Position numbers and translations under genes: made by a program. From Anagrus nilaparvatae (Eukaryota > Arthropoda > Insecta > Hymenoptera > Mymaridae), in contig JAKSXM010000371.1 in NCBI GenBank assembly GCA_022575985.1, positions 1-64,000 on the forward strand: a stretch of 64,000 nt of DNA, given 5' to 3'. The notes beneath the pieces are model-generated. The model saw nothing but the letters and a program-made list of their open reading frames with translations. It had not been told where the DNA came from and made no database searches. Below are positions 40,401 through 54,480 of this stretch, one piece after another. The number at the start of each line of letters is the position of its first letter. Positions within the stretch are counted from its first letter, which is position 1.

Positions 40401-43400
40401 ATACAATAATTTTAATACTTATTTAATTTATTTATATCTTGTTTTTTAATTACGCTGGCCTCAAGGGCCATATTTGTTTAAGTTTTTCTCTACGTAGAAT
40501 ATTCTCTCATTATTAGTAAACTGAGTTTATAAAAATTTTAACCAATTCAAATGGTTTCATGCAAGTAGATCCAACTTTTATAAAAATACAATAATTTTGA
40601 TACCTAATTAAATTTTTTATATCTTGTTTTTTTATTTCTCAGGCCTTTTGGACTGTATTTGTTTAGGTTTTTCTCTATTTCACATATTTTTTCATTATAA
40701 GTAAACTAGTTTTATAAAAATTTTAACCTATTCAAATGGTTTCATGCAAGTGGATCCAACGTTTATAAAAATACAATAATTTTGATACCTATTTAAATTT
40801 TTTATATTATGTTTTTTTATTTCTCAGGCCTTTTGGACTGTATTTGTTTAAGTTTTTCTCTATTTTATATATTTTTCTATTATAAGTAAACTTGGTTTAT
40901 AAGAATTGTAACCAATTCAATTGGTTTCATGAAAGTGGATCCACCTTTTCTAAATATACAATAATTTTAATACTTATTTAGTTTATTTATATCTTGTTTT
41001 TTAATTACGCTGGCCTGGTGGGCCGTATTTGTTTTAGTTTTCCTCTACATAGAATATTCTCTTATTATTAGTAAACTTGGTTTATAAAAATTTTAACCAA
41101 TTCAAATGGTTTCATGCAAGTAGATCCAAAGATTCTAAAAATACAATATTTTTGATACCTATTTAAATTTTTATATCTTGTTTTTTTATTTCTCAGGCCT
41201 TTTGGACTGTATTGGTTTAAGTTTTTCTCTATTTTACATATTTTTTCATTATAAGTAAACTTGTTTTATAAAAATTTTAACCTATTCAAATGGTTTCATG
41301 AAAGTGAATCCACCTTATCTAAATATACATTAATTTTAATACTTATTTAATTTATTTATATCTTGTTTTTTAATTACGCTGGCCTCAAGGGCCATATTTG
41401 TTTAAGTTTTTCTCTACGTAGAATATTCTCTCATTATTTGTAAACTGGGTTTATAAAAATTTTAACCAATTCAAATGGTTTTATGCAAGTAGATCCAACT
41501 TTTATAAAAATACAATAATTTTGATACCTAATTAAATTTTTTATATCTTGTTTTTTTATTTCTCAGGCCTTTTGGACTGTATTTGTTTAGGTTTTTCTCT
41601 ATTTCACATATTTTTTCATTATAAGTAAACTTGTTTTATAAAAATTTTAACCTATTCAAATGGTTTCATGCAAGTGGATCCAACGTTTATAAAAATACAA
41701 TAATTTTGATACCTATTTAAATTTTTTATATTATGTTTTTTTATTTCTCAGGCCTTTTGGACTGTATTTGTTTAAGTTTTTCTCTATTTTATATATTTTT
41801 CTGTTATATGTAAACTTGGTTTATAAGAATTTTAACCAATTCAAATGGTTTCATGAAAGTGGATCCACCTTTACTAAATATACAATAATTTTAATACTTT
41901 TTTAATTTATTTATATCTTGTTTTTTAATTACGCTGGCCTGAAGGGCCGTATTTGTTTTAGTTTTCCTCTACGTAGAATATTCTCTCATTATTAGTAAAC
42001 TTGGTTTATAAAAATTTTAACCAATTCAAATGGTTTCATGCAAGTAGATCCAAAGATTCTAAAAATACAATATTTTTGATACCTATTTAAATTTTTATAT
42101 CTTGTTTTTTTATTTCTCAGGCTTTTTGGACTGTATTTGTTAAGGTTTTTCTCTATTTTACATATTTTTTCATTATAAGTAAACTTGTTTTATAAAAATT
42201 TTAAGCTATTCAAATGGTTTCATGAAAGTGGATCCACCTTTTCTAAGTATACAATAATTTTAATACTTATTTAATTTATTTATATCTTGTTTTTTAATTA
42301 CGCTGGCCTGAAGGGCCGTATTTGTTTTAGTTTTCCTCTACGTAGAATATTCTCTTATTATTAGTAAACTTGGTTTATAAAAATTTTAACCAATTCAAAT
42401 GGTTTCATGCAAGTAGATCCAAAGATTCTAAAAATACAATATTTTTGATACCTATTTAAATTTTTATATATTGTTTTTTTATTTCTCAGGCTTTTTGGAC
42501 TATATTTGTTAAGGTTTTTCTCTATTTTACATATTTTTTCATTATAAGTAAACTTGTTTTATAAAAATTTTAACCTATTCAAATGGTTTCATGAAAGTGG
42601 ATCCACCTTTTCTAAATATACAATAATTTTAATACTTATTTAATTTATTTATATCTTGTTTTTTAATTACGCTGGCCTGAAGGGCCGTATTTGTTTAAGT
42701 TTTTCTCTACGTAGAATATTCTCTCATTATTAGTAAACTGAGTTTATAAAAATTTTAACCAATTCAAATGGTTTCATGCAAGTAGATCCAACTTTTATAA
42801 AAATACAATAATTTTGATACCTAATTAAATTTTTTATATCTTGTTTTTTTATTTCTCAGGCCTTTTGGACTGTATTTGTTTAGGTTTTTCTCTATTTCAC
42901 ATATTTTTTCATTATAAGTAAACTAGTTTTATAAAAATTTTAACCTATTCAAATGGTTTCATGCAAGTGGATCCAACGTTTATAAAAATACAATAATTTT
43001 GATACCTATTTAAATTTTTTATATTATGTTTTTTTATTTCTCAGGCCTTTTGGACTGTATTTGTTTAAGTTTTTCTCTATTTTATATATTTTTCTGTTAT
43101 ATGTAAACTTGGTTTATAAGAATTTTAACCAATTCAAATGGTTTCATGAAAGTGGATCCACCTTTACTAAATATACAATAATTTTAATACTTTTTTAATT
43201 TATTTATATCTTGTTTTTTAATTACGCTGGCCTGAAGGGCCGTATTTGTTTTAGTTTTCCTCTATGTAGAATATTCTCTTATTATTAGTAAACTTGGTTT
43301 ATAAAAATTTTAACCAATTCAAATGGTTTCATGCAAGTAGATCCAAAGATTCTAAAAATACAATATTTTTGATACCTATTTAAATTTTTATATCTTGTTT

Positions 43401-44525
43401 TTTTATTTCTCAGGCTTTTTGGACTGTATTTGTTAAGGTTTTTCTCTATTTTACATATTTTTTCATTATAAGTAAACTTGTTTTATAAAAATTTTAAGCT
43501 ATTCAAATGGTTTCATGAAAGTGGATCCACCTTTTCTATATATACAATAATTTTAATACTTATTTAATTTATTTATATCTTGTTTTTTAATTACGCTGGC
43601 CTGAAGGGCCGTATTTGTTTTAGTTTTCCTCTACGTAGAATATTCTCTTATTATTAGTAAACTTGGTTTATAAAAATTTTAACCAATTCAAATGGTTTCA
43701 TGCAAGTAGATCCAAAGATTCTAAAAATACAATATTTTTGATACCTATTTAAATTTTTATATTTTGTTTTTTTATTTCTCAGGCTTTTTGGACTGTATTT
43801 GTTAAGGTTTTTCTCTATTTTACATATTTTTTCATTATAAGTAAACTTGTTTTATAAAAATTTTAACCTATTCAAATGGTTTCATGAAAGTGGATCCACC
43901 TTTTCTAAATATACAATAATTTTAATACTTATTTAATTTATTTATATCTTGTTTTTTAATTACGCTGGCCTCAAGGGCCATATTTGTTTAAGTTTTTCTC
44001 TACGTAGAATATTCTCTCATTATTAGTAAACTGAGTTTATAAAAATTTTAACCAATTCAAATGGTTTCATGCAAGTAGATCCAACTTTTATAAAAATACA
44101 ATAATTTTGATACCTAATTAAATTTTTTATATCTTGTTTTTTTATTTCTCAGGCCTTTTGGACTGTATTTGTTTAGGTTTTTCTCTATTTCACATATTTT
44201 TTCATTATAAGTAAACTAGTTTTATAAAAATTTTAACCTATTCAAATGGTTTCATGCAAGTGGATCCAACGTTTATAAAAATACAATAATTTTGATACCT
44301 ATTTAAATTTTTTATATTATGTTTTTTTATTTGTCAGGCCTTTTGGACTGTATTTGTTTAAGTTTTTCTCTATTTTATATATTTTTCTATTATAAGTAAA
44401 CTTGGTTTATAAGAATTTTAACCAATTCAATTGGTTTCATGAAAGTGGATCCACCTTTTCTAAATATACAATAATTTTAATACTTATTTAGTTTATTTAT
44501 ATCTTGTTTTTTTAATTACGCTGGC
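37500..44525. repeat. Two copies of a 3.51-kb (19-monomer) higher-order repeat
   Basis: The CCTGGTGGGCC variant falls at about 37500, 41011 and 44525. The AACTGAGTTTATAA variant recurs at 37007/40518/44028 and 39228/42738. Each interval is about 3,510 bp, or 19 monomers. Confidence 0.85.
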
Positions 44526-47500
44526 CTGGTGGGCCGTATTTGTTTTAGTTTTCCTCTACATAGAATATTCTCTTATTATTAGTAAACTTGGTTTATAAAA
44601 ATTTTAACCAATTCAAATGGTTTCATGAAAGTGGATCCACCTTTTCTAAATATACAATAATTTTAATACTTATTTAATTTATTTATATCTTGTTTTTTAA
44701 TTACGCTGGCCTGAAGTTTTTCTCTACGTAGAATATTCTCTCATTATTAGTAAACTGAGTTTATAAAAATTTTAACCAATTCAAATGGTTTCATGCAAGT
44801 AGATCCAACTTTTATAAAAATACAATAATTTTGATACCTAATTAAATTTTTTATATCTTGTTTTTTTATTTCTCAGGCCTTTTGGACTGTATTTGTTTAG
44901 GTTTTTTCTCTATTTCACATATTTTTTCATTATAAGTAAACTAGTTTTATAAAAATTTTAACCTATTCAAATGGTTTCATGCAAGTGGATCCAACGTTTA
45001 TAAAAATACAATAATTTTGATACCTATTTAAATTTTTATATCTTGTTTTTTTATTTCTCAGGCTTTTTGGACTGTATTTGTTAAGGTTTTTCTCTATTTT
45101 ACATATTTTTTCATTATAAGTAAACTTGTTTTATAAAAATTTTAAGCTATTCAAATGGTTTCATGAAAGTGGATCCACCTTTTCTAAGTATACAATAATT
45201 TTAATACTTATTTAATTTATTTATATCTTGTTTTTTAATTACGCTGGCCTGAAGGGCCGTATTTGTTTTAGTTTTCCTCTACGTAGAATATTCTCTTATT
45301 ATTAGTAAACTTGGTTTATAAAAATTTTAACCAATTCAAATGGTTTCATGCAAGTAGATCCAAAGATTCTAAAAATACAATATTTTTGATACCTATTTAA
45401 ATTTTTATATATTGTTTTTTTATTTCTCAGGCTTTTTGGACTATATTTGTTAAGGTTTTTCTCTATTTTACATATTTTTTCATTATAAGTAAACTTGTTT
45501 TATAAAAATTTTAACCTATTCAAATGGTTTCATGAAAGTGGATCCACCTTTTCTAAATATACAATAATTTTAATACTTATTTAATTTATTTATATCTTGT
45601 TTTTTAATTACGCTGGCCTGAAGGGCCGTATTTGTTTAAGTTTTTCTCTACGTAGAATATTCTCTCATTATTAGTAAACTGAGTTTATAAAAATTTTAAC
45701 CAATTCAAATGGTTTCATGCAAGTAGATCCAACTTTTATAAAAATACAATAATTTTGATACCTAATTAAATTTTTTATATCTTGTTTTTTTATTTCTCAG
45801 GCCTTTTGGACTGTATTTGTTTAGGTTTTTCTCTATTTCACATATTTTTTCATTATAAGTAAACTAGTTTTATAAAAATTTTAACCTATTCAAATGGTTT
45901 CATGCAAGTGGATCCAACGTTTATAAAAATACAATAATTTTGATACCTATTTAAATTTTTTATATTATGTTTTTTTATTTCTCAGGCCTTTTGGACTGTA
46001 TTTGTTTAAGTTTTTCTCTATTTTATATATTTTTCTGTTATATGTAAACTTGGTTTATAAGAATTTTAACCAATTCAAATGGTTTCATGAAAGTGGATCC
46101 ACCTTTTCTATATATACAATAATTTTAATACTTATTTAATTTATTTATATCTTGTTTTTTAATTACGCTGGCCTGAAGGGCCGTATTTGTTTTAGTTTTC
46201 CTCTACGTAGAATATTCTCTTATTATTAGTAAACTTGGTTTATAAAAATTTTAACCAATTCAAATGGTTTCATGCAAGTAGATCCAAAGATTCTAAAAAT
46301 ACAATATTTTTGATACCTATTTAAATTTTTATATTTTGTTTTTTTATTTCTCAGGCTTTTTGGACTGTATTTGTTAAGGTTTTTCTCTATTTTACATATT
46401 TTTTTCATTATAAGTAAACTTGTTTTATAAAAATTTTAACCTATTCAAATGGTTTCATGAAAGTGGATCCACCTTTTCTAAATATACAATAATTTTAATA
46501 CTTATTTAATTTATTTATATCTTGTTTTTTAATTACGCTGGCCTCAAGGGCCATATTTGTTTAAGTTTTTCTCTACGTAGAATATTCTCTCATTATTAGT
46601 AAACTGAGTTTATAAAAATTTTAACCAATTCAAATGGTTTCATGCAAGTAGATCCAACTTTTATAAAAATACAATAATTTTGATACCTAATTAAATTTTT
46701 TATATCTTGTTTTTTTATTTCTCAGGCCTTTTGGACTGTATTTGTTTAGGTTTTTCTCTATTTCACATATTTTTTCATTATAAGTAAACTAGTTTTATAA
46801 AAATTTTAACCTATTCAAATGGTTTCATGCAAGTGGATCCAACGTTTATAAAAATACAATAATTTTGATACCTATTTAAATTTTTTATATTATGTTTTTT
46901 TATTTGTCAGGCCTTTTGGACTGTATTTGTTTAAGTTTTTCTCTATTTTATATATTTTTCTATTATAAGTAAACTTGGTTTATAAGAATTTTAACCAATT
47001 CAATTGGTTTCATGAAAGTGGATCCACCTTTTCTAAATATACAATAATTTTAATACTTATTTAGTTTATTTATATCTTGTTTTTTAATTACGCTGGCCTG
47101 GTGGGCCGTATTTGTTTTAGTTTTCCTCTACATAGAATATTCTCTTATTATTAGTAAACTTGGTTTATAAAAATTTTAACCAATTCAAATGGTTTCATGC
47201 AAGTAGATCCAAAGATTCTAAAAATACAATATTTTTGATACCTATTTAAATTTTTATATATTGTTTTTTTATTTCTCAGGCTTTTTGGACTATATTTGTT
47301 AAGGTTTTTCTCAATTTTACATATTTTTTCATTATAAGTAAACTTGTTTTATAAAAATTTTAACCTATTCAAATGGTTTCATGAAAGTGGATCCACCTTT
47401 TCTAAATATACAATAATTTTAATACTTATTTAATTTATTTATATCTTGTTTTTTAATTACGCTGGCCTGAAGGGCCGTATTGGTTTAAGTTTTCCTCTAC

Positions 47501-50500
47501 GTAGAATATTCTCTCATTATTAGTAAACTGAGTTTATAAAAATTTTAACCAATTCAAATGGTTTCATGCAAGTGGATCCAACGATTATAAAAATACAAAA
47601 ATTTTGATACCTAATTAAATTTTTTATATCTTGTTTTTTTTTCTCAGGCCTTTTGGACTGTATTGGTTTAGGTTTTTCTCTATTTTACATATTTTTTCAT
47701 TATAAGTAAACTTGCTTTATAAGAATTTTAACCAATTCAAATGGTTTCATAAAAGTGGATCCACCTTTTCTAAATATACAATAATTTTAATACTTATTTA
47801 ATTTATTTATATCTTGTTTTTTAATTACGCTGGCCTGAAGGGCCGTATTTGTTTAAGTTTTCCTCTACGTAGAATATTCTCTCATTATTAGTAAACTGAG
47901 TTTATAAAAATTTTAACCAATTCAAATGGTTTCATGCAAGTGGATCCAACGATTATAAAAATACAAAAATTTTGATACCTAATTAAATTTTTTATATTAT
48001 GTTTTTTTATTTCTCAGGCCTTTTGGACTGTATTTGTTTAAGTTTTTCTCTATTTTATATATTTTTCTATTATAAGTAAACTTGCTTTATAAGAATTTTA
48101 ACCAATTCAAATGGTTTCATAAAAGTGGATCCACCTTTTCTAAATATACAATAATTTTAATACTTATTTAATTTATTTATATCTTGTTTTTTAATTACGC
48201 TGGCCTGAAGGGCCGTATTTGTTTAAGTTTTCCTCTACGTAGAATATTCTCTCATTATTAGTAAACTGAGTTTATAAAAATTTTAACCAATTCAAATGGT
48301 TTCATGCAAGTGGATCCAACGATTATAAAAATACAAAAATTTTGATACCTAATTAAATTTTTTATATCTTGTTTTTTTTTCTCAGGCCTTTTGGACTGTA
48401 TTGGTTTAGGTTTTTCTCTATTTTACATATTTTTTCATTATAAGTAAACTTGTTTTATAAAAATTTTAACCTATTCAAATGGTTTCATGCAAGTGGATCC
48501 AACGTTTATAAAAATACAATAATTTTGATACCTATTTAAATTTTTTATATTATGTTTTTTTATTTCTCAGGCCTTTTGGACTGTAATTGTTTAAGTTTTT
48601 CTCTATTTTATATATTTTTCTATTATAAGTAAACTTGGTTTATAAGAATTTTAACCAATTCAAATGGTTTCATGAAAGTGGATCCACCTATTCTAAATAT
48701 ACAATAATTTAATACTTATTTAATTTATTTATATCTTGTTTTTTAATTACGCTGGCCTGGTGGGCCGTATTTGTTTTAGTTTTCCTCTACATAGAATATT
48801 CTCTTATTATTAGTAAAATTGGTTTATAAAAATTTTAACCAATTCAAATGGTTTTATGCAAGTAGATCCAACGTTTATAAAAATACAATAATTTTGATAC
48901 CTAATTCAATTTTTTATATCTTGTTTTTTTATTTCTCAGGCCTTTTTGACTGTATTTGTTTAGGTTTTTCTCTATTTTACATATTTTTTCATTATAAGTA
49001 AACTTGTTTTATAAAAATTTTAACCTATTCAAATGGTTTCATGCAAGTGGATCCAACGTTTATAAAAATACAATAATTTTGATACCTATTTAAATTTTTT
49101 ATATTATGTTTTTTTATTTCTCAGGCCTTTTGGACTGTATTTGTTTAAGTTTTTCTCTATTTTATATATTTTTCTATTATAAGTAAACTTGGTTTATAAG
49201 AATTTTAACCAATTCTAATGGTTTCATGAAAGTGGATCCACCTTTTCTAAATATACAATAATTTTAATACTTATTTAATTTATTTATATCTTGTTTTTTA
49301 ATTACGCTGGCCTGAAGGGCCGTATTTGTTTTAGTTTTCCTCTACGTAGAATATTCTCTTATTATTAGTAAACTTGGTTTATAAAAATTTTAACCAATTC
49401 AAATGGTTTCATGCAAGTAGATCCAAAGATTCTAAAAATACAATATTTTTGATACCTATTTACATTTTTATATCTTGTTTATTTATTTCTCAGGCCTTTT
49501 GGACTGTATTGGTTTAAGTTTTTCTCTATTTTACATATTTTTTCATTATAAGTAAACTTGTTTTATAAAAATATTAACCTATTCAAATGGTTTCATGAAA
49601 GTGAATCCACCTTATCTAAATATACATTAATTTTAATACTTATTTAATTTATTTATATCTTGTTTTTTAATTACGCTGGCCTCAAGGGCCATATTTGTTT
49701 AAGTTTTTCTCTACGTAGAATATTCTCTCATTATTTGTAAACTGGGTTTATAAAAATTTTAACCAATTCAAATGGTTTTATGCAAGTAGATCCAACTTTT
49801 ATAAAAATACAATAATTTTGATACCTAATTAAATTTTTTATATCTTGTTTTTTTATTTCTCAGGCCTTTTGGACTGTATTTGTTTAGGTTTTTCTCTATT
49901 TCACATATTTTTTCATTATAAGTAAACTTGTTTTATAAAAATTTTAACCTATTCAAATGGTTTCATGCAAGTGGATCCAACGTTTATAAAAATACAATAA
50001 TTTTGATACCTATTTAAATTTTTTATATTATGTTTTTTTATTTCTCAGGCCTTTTGGTCTGTATTTGTTTAAGTTTTTCTCTATTTTATATATTTTTCTG
50101 TTATATGTAAACTTGGTTTATAAGAATTTTAACCAATTCAAATGGTTTCATGAAAGTGGATCCACCTTTTCTAAGTATACAATAATTTTAATACTTATTT
50201 AATTTATTTATATCTTGTTTTTTAATTACGCTGGCCTGAAGGGCCGTATTTGTTTTAGTTTTCCTCTACGTAGAATATTCTCTTATTATTAGTAAACTTG
50301 GTTTATAAAAATTTTAACCAATTCAAATGGTTTCATGCAAGTAGATCCAAAGATTCTAAAAATACAATATTTTTGGTACCTATTTAAATTTTTATATATT
50401 GTTTTTTTATTTCTCAGGCTTTTTGGACTATATTTGTTAAGGTTTTTCTCTATTTTACATATTTTTTCATTATAAGTAAACTTGTTTTATAAAAATTTTA

Positions 50501-53500
50501 ACCTATTCAAATGGTTTCATGAAAGTGGATCCACCTTTTCTAAATATACAATAATTTTAATACTTATTTAATTTATTTATATCTTGTTTTTTAATTACGC
50601 TGGCCTGAAGGGCCGTATTTGTTTAAGTTTTCCTCTACGTAGAATATTCTCTCATTATTAGTAAACTGAGTTTATAAAAATTTTAACCAATTCAAATGGT
50701 TTCATGCAAGTGGATCCAACGATTATAAAAATACAAAAATTTTGATACCTAATTAAATTTTTTATATTATGTTTTTTTATTTCTCAGGCCTTTTGGACTG
50801 TATTTGTTTAAGTTTTTCTCTATTTTATATATTTTTCTATTATAAGTAAACTTGCTTTATAAGAATTTTAACCAATTCAAATGGTTTCATAAAAGTGGAT
50901 CCACCTTTTCTAAATATACAATAATTTTAATACTTATTTAATTTATTTATATCTTGTTTTTTAATTACGCTGGCCTGAAGGGCCGTATTTGTTTAAGTTT
51001 TCCTCTACGTAGAATATTCTCTCATTATTAGTAAACTGAGTTTATAAAAATTTTAACCAATTCAAATGGTTTCATGCAAGTGGATCAAACGATTATAAAA
51101 ATACAAAAATTTTGATACCTAATTAAATTTTTTATATCTTGTTTTTTTTTCTCAGGCCTTTTGGACTGTATTTGTTTAGGTTTTTCTCTATTTCACATAT
51201 TTTTTCATTATAAGTAAACTAGTTTTATAAAAATTTTAACCTATTCAAATGGTTTCATGCAAGTGGATCCAACGTTTATAAAAATACAATAATTTTGATA
51301 CCTATTTAAATTTTTTATATTATGTTTTTTTATTTCTCAGGCCTTTTGGACTGTATTTGTTTAAGTTTTTCTCTATTTTATATATTTTTCTATTATAAAT
51401 AAACTTGGTTTATAAGAATTTTAACCAATTCAAATGGTTTCATGAAAGTGGATCCACCTTTTCTAAATATACAATAATTTTAATACTTATTTAGTTTATT
51501 TATATCTTGTTTTTTAATTACGCTGGCCTGGTGGGCCGTATTTGTTTTAGTTTTCCTCTACATAGAATATTCTCTTATTATTAGTAAACTTGGTTTATAA
51601 AAATTTTAACCAATTCAAATGGTTTCATGCAAGTGGATCCAAAGATTCTAAAAATACAATATTTTTGATACCTATTTAAATTTTTATATCTTGTTTTTTT
51701 ATTTCTCAGGCCTTTTGGACTGTATTGGTTTAAGTTTTTCTCTATTTTACATATTTTTTCATTATAAGTAAACTTGTTTTATAAAAATTTTAACCTATTC
51801 AAATGGTTTCATGAAAGTGAATCCACCTTATCTAAATATACATTAATTTTAATACTTATTTAATTTATTTATATCTTGTTTTTTAATTACGCTGGCCTCA
51901 AGGGCCATATTTGTTTAAGTTTTTCTCTACGTAGAATATTCTCTCATTATTTGTAAACTGGGTTTATAAAAATTTTAACCAATTCAAATGGTTTTATGCA
52001 AGTAGATCCAACATTTATAAAAATACAATAATTTTGATACCTAATTAAATTTTTTATATCTTGTTTTTTTATTTCTCAGGCCTTTTGGACTGTATTTGTT
52101 TAGGTTTTTCTCTATTTCACATATTTTTTCATTATAAGTAAACTTGTTTTATAAAAATTTTAACCTATTCAAATGGTTGCATGCAAGTGGATCCAACGTT
52201 TATAAAAATACAATAATTTTGATACCTATTTAAATTTTTTATATTATGTTTTTTTATTTCTCAGGCCTATTGGACTGTATTTGTTTAAGTTTTTCTCTAT
52301 TTTATATATTTTTCTGTTATATGTAAACTTGATTTATAAGAATTTTAACCAATTCAAATGGTTTCATGAAAGTGGATCCACCTTTACTAAATATACAATA
52401 ATTTTAATACTTTTTTAATTTATTTATATCTTGTTTTTTAATTACGCTGGCCTGAAGGGCCGTATTTGTTTTAGTTTTCCTCTATGTAGAATATTCTCTT
52501 ATTATTAGTAAACTTGGTTTATAAAAATTTTAACCAATTCAAATGGTTTCATGCAAGTAGATCCAAAGATTCTAAAAATACAATATTTTTGATACCTATT
52601 TAAATTTTTATATCTTGTTGTTTTATTTCTCAGGCTATTTGGACTGTATTTGTTAAGGTTTTTCTCTATTTTACATATTTTTTCATTATAAGTAAACTTG
52701 TTTTATAAAAATTTTAAGCTATTCAAATGGTTTCATGAAAGTGGATCCACCTTTTCTAAATATACAATAATTTTAATACTTATTTAATTTATTTATATCT
52801 TGTTTTTTAATTACGCTGGCCTGAAGGGCCGTATTTGTTTTAGTTTTCCTCTACGTAGAATATTCTCTTATTATTAGTAAACTTGGTTTATAAAAATTTT
52901 AACCAATTCAAATGGTTTCATGCAAGTAGATCCAAAGATTCTAAAAATACAATATTTTTGATACCTATTTAAATTTTTATATATTGTTTTTTTATTTCTC
53001 AGGCTTTTTGGACTGTATTTGTTAAGGTTTTTCTCTATTTTACATATTTTTTCATTATAAGTAAACTTGTTTTATAAAAATTTTAACCTATTCAAATTGT
53101 TTCATGAAAGTGGATCCACCTTTTCTAAATATACAATAATTTTAATACTTATTTAATTTATTTATATCTTGTTTTTTAATTACGCTGGCCTCAAGGGCCA
53201 TATTTGTTTAAGTTTTTCTCTACGTAGAATATTCTCTCATTATTAGTAAACTGAGTTTATAAAAATTTTAACCAATTCAAATGGTTTCATGCAAGTAGAT
53301 CCAACTTTTATAAAAATACAATAATTTTGATACCTAATTAAATTTTTTATATCTTGTTTTTTTATTTCTCAGGCCTTTTGGACTGTATTTGTTTAGGTTT
53401 TTCTCTATTTCACATATTTTTTCATTATAAGTAAACTAGTTTTATAAAAATTTTAACCTATTCAAATGGTTTCATGCAAGTGGATCCACCTTTTCTAAAT

Positions 53501-54480
53501 ATACAATAATTTTAATACTTATTTAGTTTATTTATATCTTGTTTTTTAATTACGCTGGCCTGGTGGGCCGTATTTGTTTTAGTTTTCCTCTACATAGAAT
53601 ATTCTCTTATTATTAGTAAACTTGGTTTATAAAAATTTTAACCAATTCAAATGGTTTCATGCAAGTAGATCCAAAGATTCTAAAAATACAATATTTTTGA
53701 TACCTATTTAAATTTTTATATCTTGTTTTTTTATTTCTCAGGCCTTTTGGACTGTATTGGTTTAAGTTTTTCTCTATTTTACATATTTTTTCATTATAAG
53801 TAAACTTGTTTTATAAAAATTTTAACCTATTCAAATGGTTTCATGAAAGTGAATCCACCTTATCTAAATATACATTAATTTTAATACTTATTTAATTTAT
53901 TTATATCTTGTTTTTTAATTACGCTGGCCTCAAGGGCCATATTTGTTTAAGTTTTTCTCTACGTAGAATATTCTCTCATTATTTGTAAACTGGGTTTATA
54001 AAAATTTTAACCAATTCAAATGGTTTTATGCAAGTAGATCCAACTTTTATAAAAATACAATAATTTTGATACCTAATTAAATTTTTTATATCTTGTTTTT
54101 TTATTTCTCAGGCCTTTTGGACTGTATTTGTTTAGGTTTTTCTCTATTTCACATATTTTTTCATTATAAGTAAACTTGTTTTATAAAAATTTTAACCTAT
54201 TCAAATGGTTTCATGCAAGTGGATCCAACGTTTATAAAAATACAATAATTTTGATACCTATTTAAATTTTTTATATTATGTTTTTTTATTTCTCAGGCCT
54301 TTTGGACTGTATTTGTTTAAGTTTTTCTCTATTTTATATATTTTTCTATTATAAGTAAACTTGGTTTATAAGAATTTTAACCAATTCAAATGGTTTCATG
54401 AAAGTGGATCCACCTATTCTAAATATACAATAATTTAATACTTATTTAATTTATTTATATCTTGTTTTTTAATTACGCTG

